DNA of 38,995 nt from a virus: IMG/VR virus record IMGVR_UViG_3300044630_005613, positions 1 through 38,995 of that record. One strand, written 5' to 3'. The position numbers and the translations under genes were made by a program. Below, piece after piece: positions 15,054 to 22,728 of this stretch. The notes beneath the pieces were generated by a model that was given only the letters and a program-made list of their open reading frames with translations, did no database searches and was not told the DNA's origin. The first letter of the stretch is position 1. The number at the start of each line of letters is the position of its first letter.

Positions 15054-15061
15054 TATATTTG
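15054..15061 (+). promoter_or_regulatory. Bacteroidota-type -7 element TATATTTG before the polymerase gene
   Basis: TATATTTG matches TAnnTTTG, the published -7 element of Bacteroidota housekeeping promoters, and ends 6 bases before the ATG at 15067. No TTG lies at the usual 17-23 base spacing upstream, where the terminator hairpin is. If active, transcription would begin at or next to the ATG, giving a leaderless message. Confidence 0.45.
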
Positions 15062-15066
15062 CCAGT

Positions 15067-18000
15067 ATGAGTGAAGTCTGTAATAGTAAAAACTGCAATT
15101 GCGGTAAGCAACACGTATATAAAGATGACTTAACAGAGGTCGCTAAAGGCAACCTACATAAGGCTATGGATACTTTTGAAGAACGAAAGTATGATTTGGG
15201 TAACGTTATCAAAGAAGAGGATAGAAGAAAGAGACCAATGGTTCATCTTCATCTCCACACATTTCATTCCATATTGGATGGTTGTGGTAGTATTGATAAT
15301 TATGTAAAGTTAGCCAAAGAATATAATCACCCCGCAATTGCTGTAACTGATCACGGAACCTTGTCAGGCACTTATGAATTATTTAAGAAGTGTAAGGCAG
15401 GTGGTGTAAAATCCATTATGGGAATGGAAGCTTATGTGAATGATAAGCAGGGTGAATTTGAAGAAAAGAAATACGAGGGTGGAAATTCACACCAATCCAT
15501 ATTTGTTATGAATCAAGAAGGTTTTGTCAATATTAATAGATTGGCATATCGTTCTTATGATGAGGGTTTTTACAAAAGAGGTAGGATTAAGACAGATTGG
15601 TTGTTTGAACACAAACAGGGTTTGTTTCTTACGACATCTTGCGCAGTTAGTCATATGTCCAAATTGACATTAGAAGGTAGAGAGACAGAGGCTGAAGAGT
15701 ATCTAAAAGGGCTTATGAGAGAGTTCGGAGATAATTTGGTTGCTGAATTGCAATTTAATGAATATGATGGTCAAAAGATTTACAATAGGTGGCTTTTGAA
15801 GATGATTAAAAAGTATAGTCTTATGCCTATACTTACGAATGATGTTCACTATGCTTTTAAGGAAGATGCAGAACTGCAAGATACACTCATCGCAATTAAC
15901 CAAAAGTCAAAATTAGGAAATTCATTTAAGCTTAATACGAGAAATCTTTATTATGCAAACGTAGATGATTTTCATATTTTCAATAAAAAATTTGGTTTTA
16001 ATTATCCAGAGTCATTTGTTGACTTGTGTTTGGATAATACTCTAAAGGTTGCCGAAAAGCTAAACTACGAATTTGATACAAAAACCGAAAAGTTTCCAAG
16101 ATATGAAGTAACCACTGATGTGTTGGACTATTTCAAAACTGATAGCACGGAAGAAATTATTACCAGACTTGCTTTTGGAAAGTTAAAGCAAAAACTAACT
16201 AAGTATAAGGAAAATAAGATTGTTGAAATTACACCTGAAAAAGAAAAAGAATATCACGATAGATTAACGTATGAGTTGGAGGTAATTAAGGAGAAAAATA
16301 CTCTTGATTACTTTATGGTGTATTGGGAGTTGATTAGAGATTATAGAAAGAAAGGCTATAACATTGGTCCATCCAGGGGCTCAGCAGGCGGTTGTCTGCT
16401 TTCTTGGTGTTTGGAGATTACTGATATTGATCCTATACGATTTGATTTGTATTTTGAAAGATTCTTAAATCCAACTCGTAAAGGTCTCCCTGATATTGAT
16501 GTGGACTTTATGAAGGGAACGGATGATGTGACAAATAATTTCTTGTATGAGAAATATGGAAAGAATCGTGTTTTGAGTGTTTCCACATTTTCCACATTTA
16601 ACGAAAAAGGCTGTCTTAAAGACGTTGTTAGGGCTCATTTCGGAGACGAAGAGACGGGTTTTGAATCAGATGTTCACGCAGTTACTAAAGAAATGCCAAA
16701 CTTTGATAGGGTTGAGTATTCATTAGGTGATTGGTTTGAAAAATGGCCTAATGACCCTGCGTGCTCAGACAGAGTAAGGAGATGGCTGACAGATAAAGAT
16801 AATAGAAAAATATTAGACCAAACATTAATGTTGCAAGGTCAAATTAGAGGTATTGGTCAGCACGCAGCAGGTATTGTAATTACACCTGGTCCTTGTTGGG
16901 AATATTTACCAACAAACATTATCGCCTCAAATAAGAGTATTGTAACAGCATTTCAAGAAGCTGATAAGAGTGGTAAAGATTTGTCAGAGCTAAACATATT
17001 GAAACTTGATAGGTTAAAGCTTGAAACTCTCAATGTAATTGAAGATACCATAAAGATTGTAAAAGATAAGCATGGACATGACATTACGGACAAAGTTCGA
17101 AATGTAAACTTGAATGATGAAAATCTCTTTATTGAATTAAGACTTGGTTTGAATCATGGTATTTTTCAGTTTGAAAGTCCAGGAATGAACGCTTTGATTA
17201 GAGGTATGGCAACAGAGAGCTTTTCAGAGCTTACAGCGGCCAATGCCTTATATAGACCAGGGCCTATGGGTATTGGTGCTCACGAAGAGTTTATTAAGAA
17301 CAAGTTTAATCCTGAAAACATTAAGTATGTTCATCCTGCTCTCGAAACTATTTTGAGAGAAACGAACGGAGTATTAATTTATCAAGAGCAACTGATGTTC
17401 TTGGCAAATAAAGTTGGAGGAATGAGTTTGGGTGAGGGTGATATGCTTCGTCGATATATGGACAAGGCGAGTTCTGCTATTATGAAAAAGTCTTCAGGTG
17501 AAACATTGAATAAAAAAGAGCAAGATAATTATGTAGAGTTTGAAAAGTATTGGAATAAATTTATTGATGGAGCTGTAAAGAATGGGTATAAAGCAGACGA
17601 GGTTGATGTGATTAAAGATTGGGTAATCAAGTATTTGGGATATTCATTCAACAAGTCGCATTCAACGGCGTATGCTTATCTCGCAATGCAAACACTTTAT
17701 CTGAAACATTATCACCCAACTGAGTTTTACACAGCACTTCTAAATCACCCTAAGACAAGTGGTGGAAAAGAAAAAGAACAATCTTGGCTAGCATCAGCAA
17801 TTGCATCGGCAATGTCTAAGGGTATTGTCATATCACCTCCATCTAGAAAATCAGGTTGGACATGGACAGTAACTGGTGAAAAAGAAATATCTATGGGATT
17901 CTCAGGAATTAATGGTTTAGGTGATATAGCTTACCAAGAGTTGGTCGAATTGATGGCTAAAAAGAATAAAAATCTTCAGAACATAAGTGTTTCCGAGTTT

Positions 18001-18600
18001 TATGATTTACCTTTCTCAAAGTTTAATAAGAAAGCTTTTGAATCTTGCATTAAAGCAGGTGTTTTTGATGAATGGTCTGAATCTAGAGAATACTTAATAG
18101 CATTAAGAGAGAAGAAGAAAAAGAAAGTTGTTGTTGCCAACCAAATGTCTCTTTTTGATATGAGTTCCAAAGAGTTTGATATTAAAACTGATGATATTGG
18201 TCATCATTTAAAAACAACTGAATCTCAGAAAAGAGATGAGTTTATTGAGGTTTGTAATTTTGATTTAGAGAAAATCAAATTTATGTTAAAAATTAAGACC
18301 ACAATAAATTTGAAAGCTAAAAAACCATTAGACAATATCATAAACTTTGAAGATGAAGGATGGTATTTCTTTGTTTTAGAAGAGTTTACTACAATGATAT
18401 CAAAAACAGGAAAGGAGTATTTGACGCTTCGTGTTGGTGATGGTGTAAATAGTACGACGTTGAGAGTTTTTGATCCTTTAGCAAAGAAAATAAAGCCAGA
18501 GATGATAGCAAATGGTGTATATGTAGCCAAGTTTGAGAAGAATGATGGTGGATTTATTAACTTTGCTAGAAATACACAATTTAAGAGAGTAGAAATATGA
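15067..18600 (+). CDS. dnaE: DNA polymerase III alpha subunit, DnaE type
   Basis: This 1177-residue protein is a full-length C-family replicative polymerase; E. coli DnaE is 1160 residues. The PHP domain begins with HLHLHTFHSILDG (H60, H62, H64), and TDHGTLSG follows. The polymerase palm shows GPSRGSAGG and the catalytic PDIDVDF (D476, D478), with a third acidic residue in KLDRLKLETL (D648). Fingers, a helix-hairpin-helix region and a C-terminal OB-type domain (about residues 1080-1177) follow. A short Cys-rich N-terminal extension (CNSKNCNCGKQH) is not usual for the family. RNase HI overlaps its stop by four bases. It lies in the late cluster but has a host-type promoter element, which suggests earlier expression. 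Confidence 0.96.
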   Translation: MSEVCNSKNCNCGKQHVYKDDLTEVAKGNLHKAMDTFEERKYDLGNVIKEEDRRKRPMVHLHLHTFHSILDGCGSIDNYVKLAKEYNHPAIAVTDHGTLSGTYELFKKCKAGGVKSIMGMEAYVNDKQGEFEEKKYEGGNSHQSIFVMNQEGFVNINRLAYRSYDEGFYKRGRIKTDWLFEHKQGLFLTTSCAVSHMSKLTLEGRETEAEEYLKGLMREFGDNLVAELQFNEYDGQKIYNRWLLKMIKKYSLMPILTNDVHYAFKEDAELQDTLIAINQKSKLGNSFKLNTRNLYYANVDDFHIFNKKFGFNYPESFVDLCLDNTLKVAEKLNYEFDTKTEKFPRYEVTTDVLDYFKTDSTEEIITRLAFGKLKQKLTKYKENKIVEITPEKEKEYHDRLTYELEVIKEKNTLDYFMVYWELIRDYRKKGYNIGPSRGSAGGCLLSWCLEITDIDPIRFDLYFERFLNPTRKGLPDIDVDFMKGTDDVTNNFLYEKYGKNRVLSVSTFSTFNEKGCLKDVVRAHFGDEETGFESDVHAVTKEMPNFDRVEYSLGDWFEKWPNDPACSDRVRRWLTDKDNRKILDQTLMLQGQIRGIGQHAAGIVITPGPCWEYLPTNIIASNKSIVTAFQEADKSGKDLSELNILKLDRLKLETLNVIEDTIKIVKDKHGHDITDKVRNVNLNDENLFIELRLGLNHGIFQFESPGMNALIRGMATESFSELTAANALYRPGPMGIGAHEEFIKNKFNPENIKYVHPALETILRETNGVLIYQEQLMFLANKVGGMSLGEGDMLRRYMDKASSAIMKKSSGETLNKKEQDNYVEFEKYWNKFIDGAVKNGYKADEVDVIKDWVIKYLGYSFNKSHSTAYAYLAMQTLYLKHYHPTEFYTALLNHPKTSGGKEKEQSWLASAIASAMSKGIVISPPSRKSGWTWTVTGEKEISMGFSGINGLGDIAYQELVELMAKKNKNLQNISVSEFYDLPFSKFNKKAFESCIKAGVFDEWSESREYLIALREKKKKKVVVANQMSLFDMSSKEFDIKTDDIGHHLKTTESQKRDEFIEVCNFDLEKIKFMLKIKTTINLKAKKPLDNIINFEDEGWYFFVLEEFTTMISKTGKEYLTLRVGDGVNSTTLRVFDPLAKKIKPEMIANGVYVAKFEKNDGGFINFARNTQFKRVEI

Positions 18601-19064
18601 TTTACAATGTATACACAGATGGATCTTGTGACCAAGGTTCTGCTTCCTCTGCCACAACAAATGGTGGGTGGGCATTTATAGTAACAGATGAACAAGGCGT
18701 TATTCTCTTCACGGATTCTTCATTTGAACCAAACACAACAAATAACAGAACGGAAATGCTGGCTATAATAAAGTCAGTAGATTCGATGTCCGAAAAGGGT
18801 TTCTTTAACATTGAAGGGAATTGCCTGACGATAAATTGTGATAGTGCTTATATTGTAAACGCCTTTGAAGATGGATGGATTGATAAGTGGAAAAAGAATG
18901 GTTGGAAAAACTCAAAAGGAGAAGATGTTGTAAATCAAGATTATTGGAATTTGCTAATTGGGCAAAAGAGTCAATACAATATTAAATTCAAGAAAGTAAA
19001 GCGCAGGTCAAATCCGTTTGCAAAGAAAGTTGATGCTTTAGCTAGGGAAAAAATGAGGAATTAA
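18597..19064 (+). CDS. rnhA: Ribonuclease HI
   Basis: This 155-residue protein matches RNase HI in length and motifs. Catalytic positions are visible as YTDGSCDQG (D8), NNRTEML (E53) and NCDSAYIV (D82), with a C-terminal KKVDALARE that supplies the fourth acidic residue. The enzyme cuts RNA in RNA-DNA hybrids and so would remove primers or R-loops. Its ATG overlaps the polymerase TGA (ATGA), giving a coupled polymerase/RNase H unit. The stop overlaps by four bases the stop of a reverse-strand gene. The Ser/Ala-rich loop at residues 15-22 replaces the usual short turn. Confidence 0.93.
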   Translation: MIYNVYTDGSCDQGSASSATTNGGWAFIVTDEQGVILFTDSSFEPNTTNNRTEMLAIIKSVDSMSEKGFFNIEGNCLTINCDSAYIVNAFEDGWIDKWKKNGWKNSKGEDVVNQDYWNLLIGQKSQYNIKFKKVKRRSNPFAKKVDALAREKMRN

Positions 19065-19462
19065 TAGAAAATTCTCATTACTGTCAATCCAGTTGCTAAC
19101 AAGAAAGATAAAACACCAGCAATAGCATATACTTTTGTTTTAAATTTTTTGTAGTCGTCTAGTTGTTCTTCGTATTTTTTAAGAGTTTCTTTGATTGAGT
19201 CTATTGACTGCTGAACATCTTTGTGGTTTATATAAAAAGCTTTTAGACTTTGTAGGTCATTAAGGTTTGTAGCTTCCTCAACGCTTGTTTTCCAATCCTT
19301 AAGGTCATTAATAGCGTGCTTAATCCCAGAAATTTTAGTTAACTCAACATTTAGACCGTTAATTTCATCGGCTAAAGAATCACATATTTCCCCAAGTTTC
19401 TCTAGTTCTTTTAATACGTATTTGGACCATTCGTTCCATCCATTATTTTCTAATCCTGACAT
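19061..19462 (-). CDS. Coiled-coil protein with C-terminal membrane anchor
   Basis: This 133-residue protein is not recognised. Residues 10-110 are helical and charged with heptad-like spacing, suggesting a coiled coil. Residues about 113-133 (VYAIAGVLSFLLATGLTVM) form one membrane segment near the C-terminus, so it is probably tail-anchored in the inner membrane with its coiled coil in the cytoplasm. Its start overlaps the end of the upstream 62-residue gene by 20 bases. It is convergent with RNase HI. A host-takeover or membrane-tethering role is possible; a spanin is less likely because there is no N-terminal export signal. Confidence 0.7.
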   Translation of the reverse strand: MSGLENNGWNEWSKYVLKELEKLGEICDSLADEINGLNVELTKISGIKHAINDLKDWKTSVEEATNLNDLQSLKAFYINHKDVQQSIDSIKETLKKYEEQLDDYKKFKTKVYAIAGVLSFLLATGLTVMRIFY

Positions 19463-19631
19463 CTACTTTAATTTTTTGAAACATCTCCGTCTTTCTGTCT
19501 TCCTCAAGAATGATTTCAGCTTTCTTGAATTCATTTGCAATCTTATGCAATTTGTGGCTAATACTTTCTAATTTGTCCACTATTTCAATGCAGTTATGAT
19601 TTAGATAGAAATCTATAGGCTGTTCGTTCAT
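19443..19631 (-). CDS. Small helical hypothetical protein
   Basis: This 62-residue protein is unrecognised. It is almost entirely helical with heptad-like Ile/Leu spacing (VDKLESISHKLHKIANEF), so it may pair with the coiled-coil membrane protein encoded next, which overlaps its 3' end by 20 bases. A TTG and a TACTTTTG element with 21-bp spacing lie upstream on the same strand (19709-19678), making it the first gene of a two-gene unit. Confidence 0.6.
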   Translation of the reverse strand: MNEQPIDFYLNHNCIEIVDKLESISHKLHKIANEFKKAEIILEEDRKTEMFQKIKVDVRIRK

Positions 19632-19677
19632 AAAAAAAATTTTAAAAGTTTTTCATTTTTATTGGTTTTTTAGAAGA

Positions 19678-19709
19678 CAAAAGTAATCCAGTAGTTTCAA
19701 AAAATTCAA
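19678..19709 (-). promoter_or_regulatory. Bacteroidota housekeeping-type promoter
   Basis: On the reverse strand a TTG (19709-19707) is followed after 21 bases by TACTTTTG (19685-19678). This fits the TTG-N17-23-TAnnTTTG arrangement described for Bacteroidota. It lies 47 bases before the ATG of the small gene ending at 19631. Confidence 0.45.
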
Positions 19710-19780
19710 TTCTGTTATTATATATATTCTTAAAACTTTTTTATTCCCCATATTTTGAAAGAATTTTAGTAAAAATTTGA

Positions 19781-19790
19781 ATATTTATTA
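19781..19790 (+). promoter_or_regulatory. Late-promoter-like box ATATTTATTA
   Basis: ATATTTATTA begins 25 bases before the ATG at 19806. The identical ten bases precede the tape measure gene at 25481-25490. Confidence 0.5.
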
Positions 19791-19805
19791 AAAGAAGAAT
19801 TTTAG

Positions 19806-20261
19806 ATGAAGAAGATAAATTTTAAGAAAGCAGCAGGTAGGGAATTAAGTAAGGCAAAGAAAAAAGCTAGAAGCCCTTTTGGGTCAAGCCAAGATTTGAA
19901 AAACAAAGCCTCTAAGATGTCAACAAAAATGACAAAACCAGAGAGGGAAATGAATCAAATCTTAACTGAATTGCAAGTTAAGTTTGAACCGCAAAAAGTT
20001 GTCGGATCTAAGATTTACGACTTCTATGTTCCTCAGGCAAACTTGCTTATCGAAGTTGATGGGGATTACTTTCATGCAAATCCTGATGTATATACAGAAG
20101 GTGATTTGAATTCAATGCAGAAAAGAAATGTAAAAAACGATGAGTTTAAAGATACTCTTGCCAACGGAAGAGGTTATGTTTTAACTAGAGTTTGGGAAAG
20201 TGACTTAGCAAAAAAATACGAAGAAGTAAAAGATAGCATAAAAAAACAAATAGGTTTATGA
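19806..20261 (+). CDS. PD-(D/E)XK nuclease, DUF559/Vsr-like
   Basis: This 151-residue protein has a Lys/Arg-rich N-terminal tail (residues 1-41) and a compact restriction-endonuclease-like fold. MTKPEREMNQIL supplies the N-terminal helix with a conserved Glu. The active-site pattern is D72 in IYDFYV, followed by E83 and D85 in LIEVDGDYFH, and VLTRVWESDL closes the fold. The DUF559/Vsr group contains nickases and repair endonucleases. Here it may serve DNA repair, recombination or packaging-related trimming; the sequence does not decide. The downstream gene begins inside its stop codon (ATGA). The basic tail could bind DNA. Confidence 0.8.
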   Translation: MKKINFKKAAGRELSKAKKKARSPFGSSQDLKNKASKMSTKMTKPEREMNQILTELQVKFEPQKVVGSKIYDFYVPQANLLIEVDGDYFHANPDVYTEGDLNSMQKRNVKNDEFKDTLANGRGYVLTRVWESDLAKKYEEVKDSIKKQIGL

Positions 20262-20719
20262 AAAAAAGTTTAAGATATATCATAAGAGAACAAGTAGAAA
20301 GGTTGTTTGAGGTCGATATGGCCAATCCTGCTGGTGATGCTATAAAAGATATGCAAGCTCAAGTTGCTGATACATTAGATTATTTGACAAATCTAGAAGA
20401 TGAAACAGAGTCTGATGTAAAAACTGGAAATAAACTTTTAAATGTAAAAAAACAAGCTAGAAGCAACTCGCCAACATCAATAAAGGTAGATGGTAAATCA
20501 TATATAAATCCAGAAAGAGCAGCTAAAAATGCTGAAGTTCCTGCGGAAGATAAGATTTTGGGCGCCAAAGAAAAAAGCTTAGATAAGATAAAAAAGACTA
20601 GGAAGGATTACGAACAAATGGCAAAAGAGCTTGAGAAAAAAGAATTGGAAATGATGAAGACGCAAAAAGGCGGAGAATCGAAATCATCAGTACTTCCGTC
20701 TTTGGGATCTGCAATCTAA
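20258..20719 (+). CDS. Charged helical protein with IIRE-type N-terminus
   Basis: This 153-residue protein is unrecognised. It begins with LRYIIREQVERLFEVD, closely resembling the N-terminus of the protein at 112-771. The rest is highly charged and helical with long Lys/Glu stretches (KTRKDYEQMAKELEKKELEM) and a short Ser/Gly-rich C-terminus. Its start overlaps the nuclease stop codon (ATGA), so the two are translationally coupled. A scaffold-like, nuclease-partner or internal virion protein role are all possible; none is shown. Confidence 0.75.
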   Translation: MKKSLRYIIREQVERLFEVDMANPAGDAIKDMQAQVADTLDYLTNLEDETESDVKTGNKLLNVKKQARSNSPTSIKVDGKSYINPERAAKNAEVPAEDKILGAKEKSLDKIKKTRKDYEQMAKELEKKELEMMKTQKGGESKSSVLPSLGSAI

Positions 20720-20751
20720 AATTTCTATTTACTTTATTTTTTTTTAGTTCT

Positions 20752-20761
20752 ATATTTATCT
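20752..20761 (+). promoter_or_regulatory. Late-promoter-like box ATATTTATCT
   Basis: ATATTTATCT begins 30 bases before the ATG at 20782, in the 62-bp gap after the preceding gene. It is a variant of the TATTTAT-core box. Confidence 0.4.
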
Positions 20762-20781
20762 AAAAATAAAAATAGATATCT

Positions 20782-21642
20782 ATGGAAGAAAATGAAAAAA
20801 TCACCGTTGGCAATAACGCTAGTAGAAATACATCAGCGGCAGATGATAAAAAGACGGTTGCGCAAGGGTATGGTATTCCTGAAGAATTCGTTAACAATGA
20901 TGAATTTATTATTCCTACGGAAAAAATTGACCTTCCTTCTCAGGGGTTATTTTACCCAAACAAAAAATCTACAGTAGAAATTAAGTATATGACTGCTGAG
21001 GAAGATAACATCCTTTTCTCTTCAGACTTAATCAAGAGTGGTAAGGTTTTGGACGTTCTATTGGAAGCTGTAATTAAAGACAAAGATTTGAGACCTGACG
21101 ATATGCTTTCTGGTGACAGAAATTATGTTCTTATTGAGGCGAGAAGAACAGGTCTTGGAGATGATTATAAACCAGGAAAAATTAGATGTGAATCTTGCGC
21201 AAATGACTTTGAGCCAACTGTGGATTTGAGTTTATTAAAATCTAGAGAGATTACTGAAATCCCAGATTCTGAAGGATTCTATTCAGTAGTTCTTCCTGTA
21301 ACAAAAATCAACATCAAATTTAGACTTTTAAGAGGTTCTGATGAGAAGAGATTGAGCAAAGCCATGGAAAAGAAATCAGGAAATGCTAGAGTAAGCAGAT
21401 TAATTACTGAAAGATACTTGCTTCAAATTATGGAGGTAAATGGAAACAGAGACAAAACTTATATCAATAAGTTTATTTCTGCTATGCCAACAAAAGATTC
21501 TTTATTCTTTAGAGAATACAATAGACAGATTGAGCCAGGTATTGACTTGAATTATGAGTTTGAATGTGAACATTGTGGACAAATTCAAGAGCGTGATGTT
21601 CCAATTACAAGCAAATTGTTTTACCCTGATGCAGATGTTTAA
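20782..21642 (+). CDS. T4 gp26-like baseplate hub assembly protein, zinc-ribbon copy 1
   Basis: This 286-residue protein fits the T4 baseplate protein family (gp26/gp51 type). After a variable N-terminus it has the family opening LPSQGLFYPN, then YMTAEEDNILFSSDLI, then GDRNYVLIEARRTGLGDDY. Two cysteine pairs, C136/C139 (CESC) and C262/C265 (CEHC), can form one zinc site. Such proteins help assemble the central hub of the baseplate in T4-type phages. The next gene is a paralogue that starts on the last base of this stop codon (TAATG), so the two are coupled and may form a heteromer. Confidence 0.8.
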   Translation: MEENEKITVGNNASRNTSAADDKKTVAQGYGIPEEFVNNDEFIIPTEKIDLPSQGLFYPNKKSTVEIKYMTAEEDNILFSSDLIKSGKVLDVLLEAVIKDKDLRPDDMLSGDRNYVLIEARRTGLGDDYKPGKIRCESCANDFEPTVDLSLLKSREITEIPDSEGFYSVVLPVTKINIKFRLLRGSDEKRLSKAMEKKSGNARVSRLITERYLLQIMEVNGNRDKTYINKFISAMPTKDSLFFREYNRQIEPGIDLNYEFECEHCGQIQERDVPITSKLFYPDADV

Positions 21643-22685
21643 TGTCTGAAGAAAACAAAGATATAGAATTAAGAAAAAATATAAGTGAGTTAAAAGAAGA
21701 GTTTGATGTTTTTAAGGGTGAACATAGACACCTATTGGAGAACATAGAACAATTTACCGAAAAACTTAAAAAAGAGAATAAAAAACTAGAAAAGCCTTTT
21801 GAGATGTTAAACCTTCCTTCAAAAGGCTTTTTTTATGAAAATAAAAACAAGTACATTCTCATCGGATACCTTACTTATGTTGAAGAAAACTTGCTCACAA
21901 GTGAGATGCTTGTTGAGAGTGGTATTGCCTATGAAATTGCTTTCGAAAATTTGATATGCAATACTGACATTACCATAAACGAATTATTGACAGGAGATGT
22001 ACAGGCAATGGCTTTGGCGCTTAGGTCTTTTTCTTATGGAAATAATATAGAGCTCGACTTAAAGTGTGAGCATTGTCAAAAGATTGACAAGGCCACAATA
22101 CCACTTACAAGTTTTAAGATGAAGACGGTTGAGAGCGACGTGGATGATAATGGTGAAATTCCAGTCTATATAGCCAATGGTAAGATATTGATTAAAGTAA
22201 AGCCAATAACATTTAAGCAAGAAATAGAGCTAAACGCTAAAAAGAATAAAAAACCTTTAGAGGAGTTGGCTATTTATATCAAAGAATTTAATGGAGAAAG
22301 AAATCCAAACAAAATTCTGAATGCTATAAGAATGTTGAGGCTTTTAGAATCAAGAGACCTTAGGACGGCTATAAAAGAGAATACTCCAGGTGTTGATACT
22401 AAATACTATTATGAGTGTGATTATTGCGACAAAACAACGTTATATGATTTTGGGGGAAATACTTTTGATTTATTAAAACTACCAGCTAGTTATAGAAATA
22501 ATGTATTGGAGGAAATATTCTTATTGACTTACTACGGAAAGTCTATTACCATTGAAGATGCCAAGCAAATGCCAGTTACCGAGAGAAGATGGTTTATAAA
22601 TAGAATTAGTGAAGAGCTTGAAAAGCAGAGAGAATACGAAAAGAAAGAAATGTCAAAAGCTAGAAGTTCATCCAAGAAAAGATAA
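21642..22685 (+). CDS. T4 gp26-like baseplate hub assembly protein, zinc-ribbon copy 2
   Basis: This 347-residue protein is a paralogue of its upstream neighbour. It keeps the opening LPSKGFFYEN, the YLTYVEENLLTSEMLVES segment and the position of both cysteine pairs, C142/C145 (CEHC) and C259/C262 (CDYC). It has an extra N-terminal coiled-coil-like stretch (residues 1-50) and a longer, Lys/Glu-rich C-terminus (residues 285-347). T4 has separate gp26 and gp51 hub assembly factors, so two coupled copies could divide those tasks. It overlaps the first copy by one base. The next gene has its own promoter-like box. Confidence 0.78.
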   Translation: MSEENKDIELRKNISELKEEFDVFKGEHRHLLENIEQFTEKLKKENKKLEKPFEMLNLPSKGFFYENKNKYILIGYLTYVEENLLTSEMLVESGIAYEIAFENLICNTDITINELLTGDVQAMALALRSFSYGNNIELDLKCEHCQKIDKATIPLTSFKMKTVESDVDDNGEIPVYIANGKILIKVKPITFKQEIELNAKKNKKPLEELAIYIKEFNGERNPNKILNAIRMLRLLESRDLRTAIKENTPGVDTKYYYECDYCDKTTLYDFGGNTFDLLKLPASYRNNVLEEIFLLTYYGKSITIEDAKQMPVTERRWFINRISEELEKQREYEKKEMSKARSSSKKR

Positions 22686-22702
22686 TTTTTATAAAAATCA
22701 CT

Positions 22703-22712
22703 CTATTTATTG
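22703..22712 (+). promoter_or_regulatory. Late-promoter-like box CTATTTATTG
   Basis: CTATTTATTG begins 26 bases before the ATG at 22729, in the 43-bp gap after the second gp26-like gene. Confidence 0.5.
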
Positions 22713-22728
22713 AAAAACATTTTCTCTA

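Noticed and set aside
18225-18695. A 156-codon reverse-strand frame across the polymerase/RNase H junction
   Set aside because: It overlaps two clearly recognisable enzymes on the forward strand, and its composition is that of an antisense shadow.
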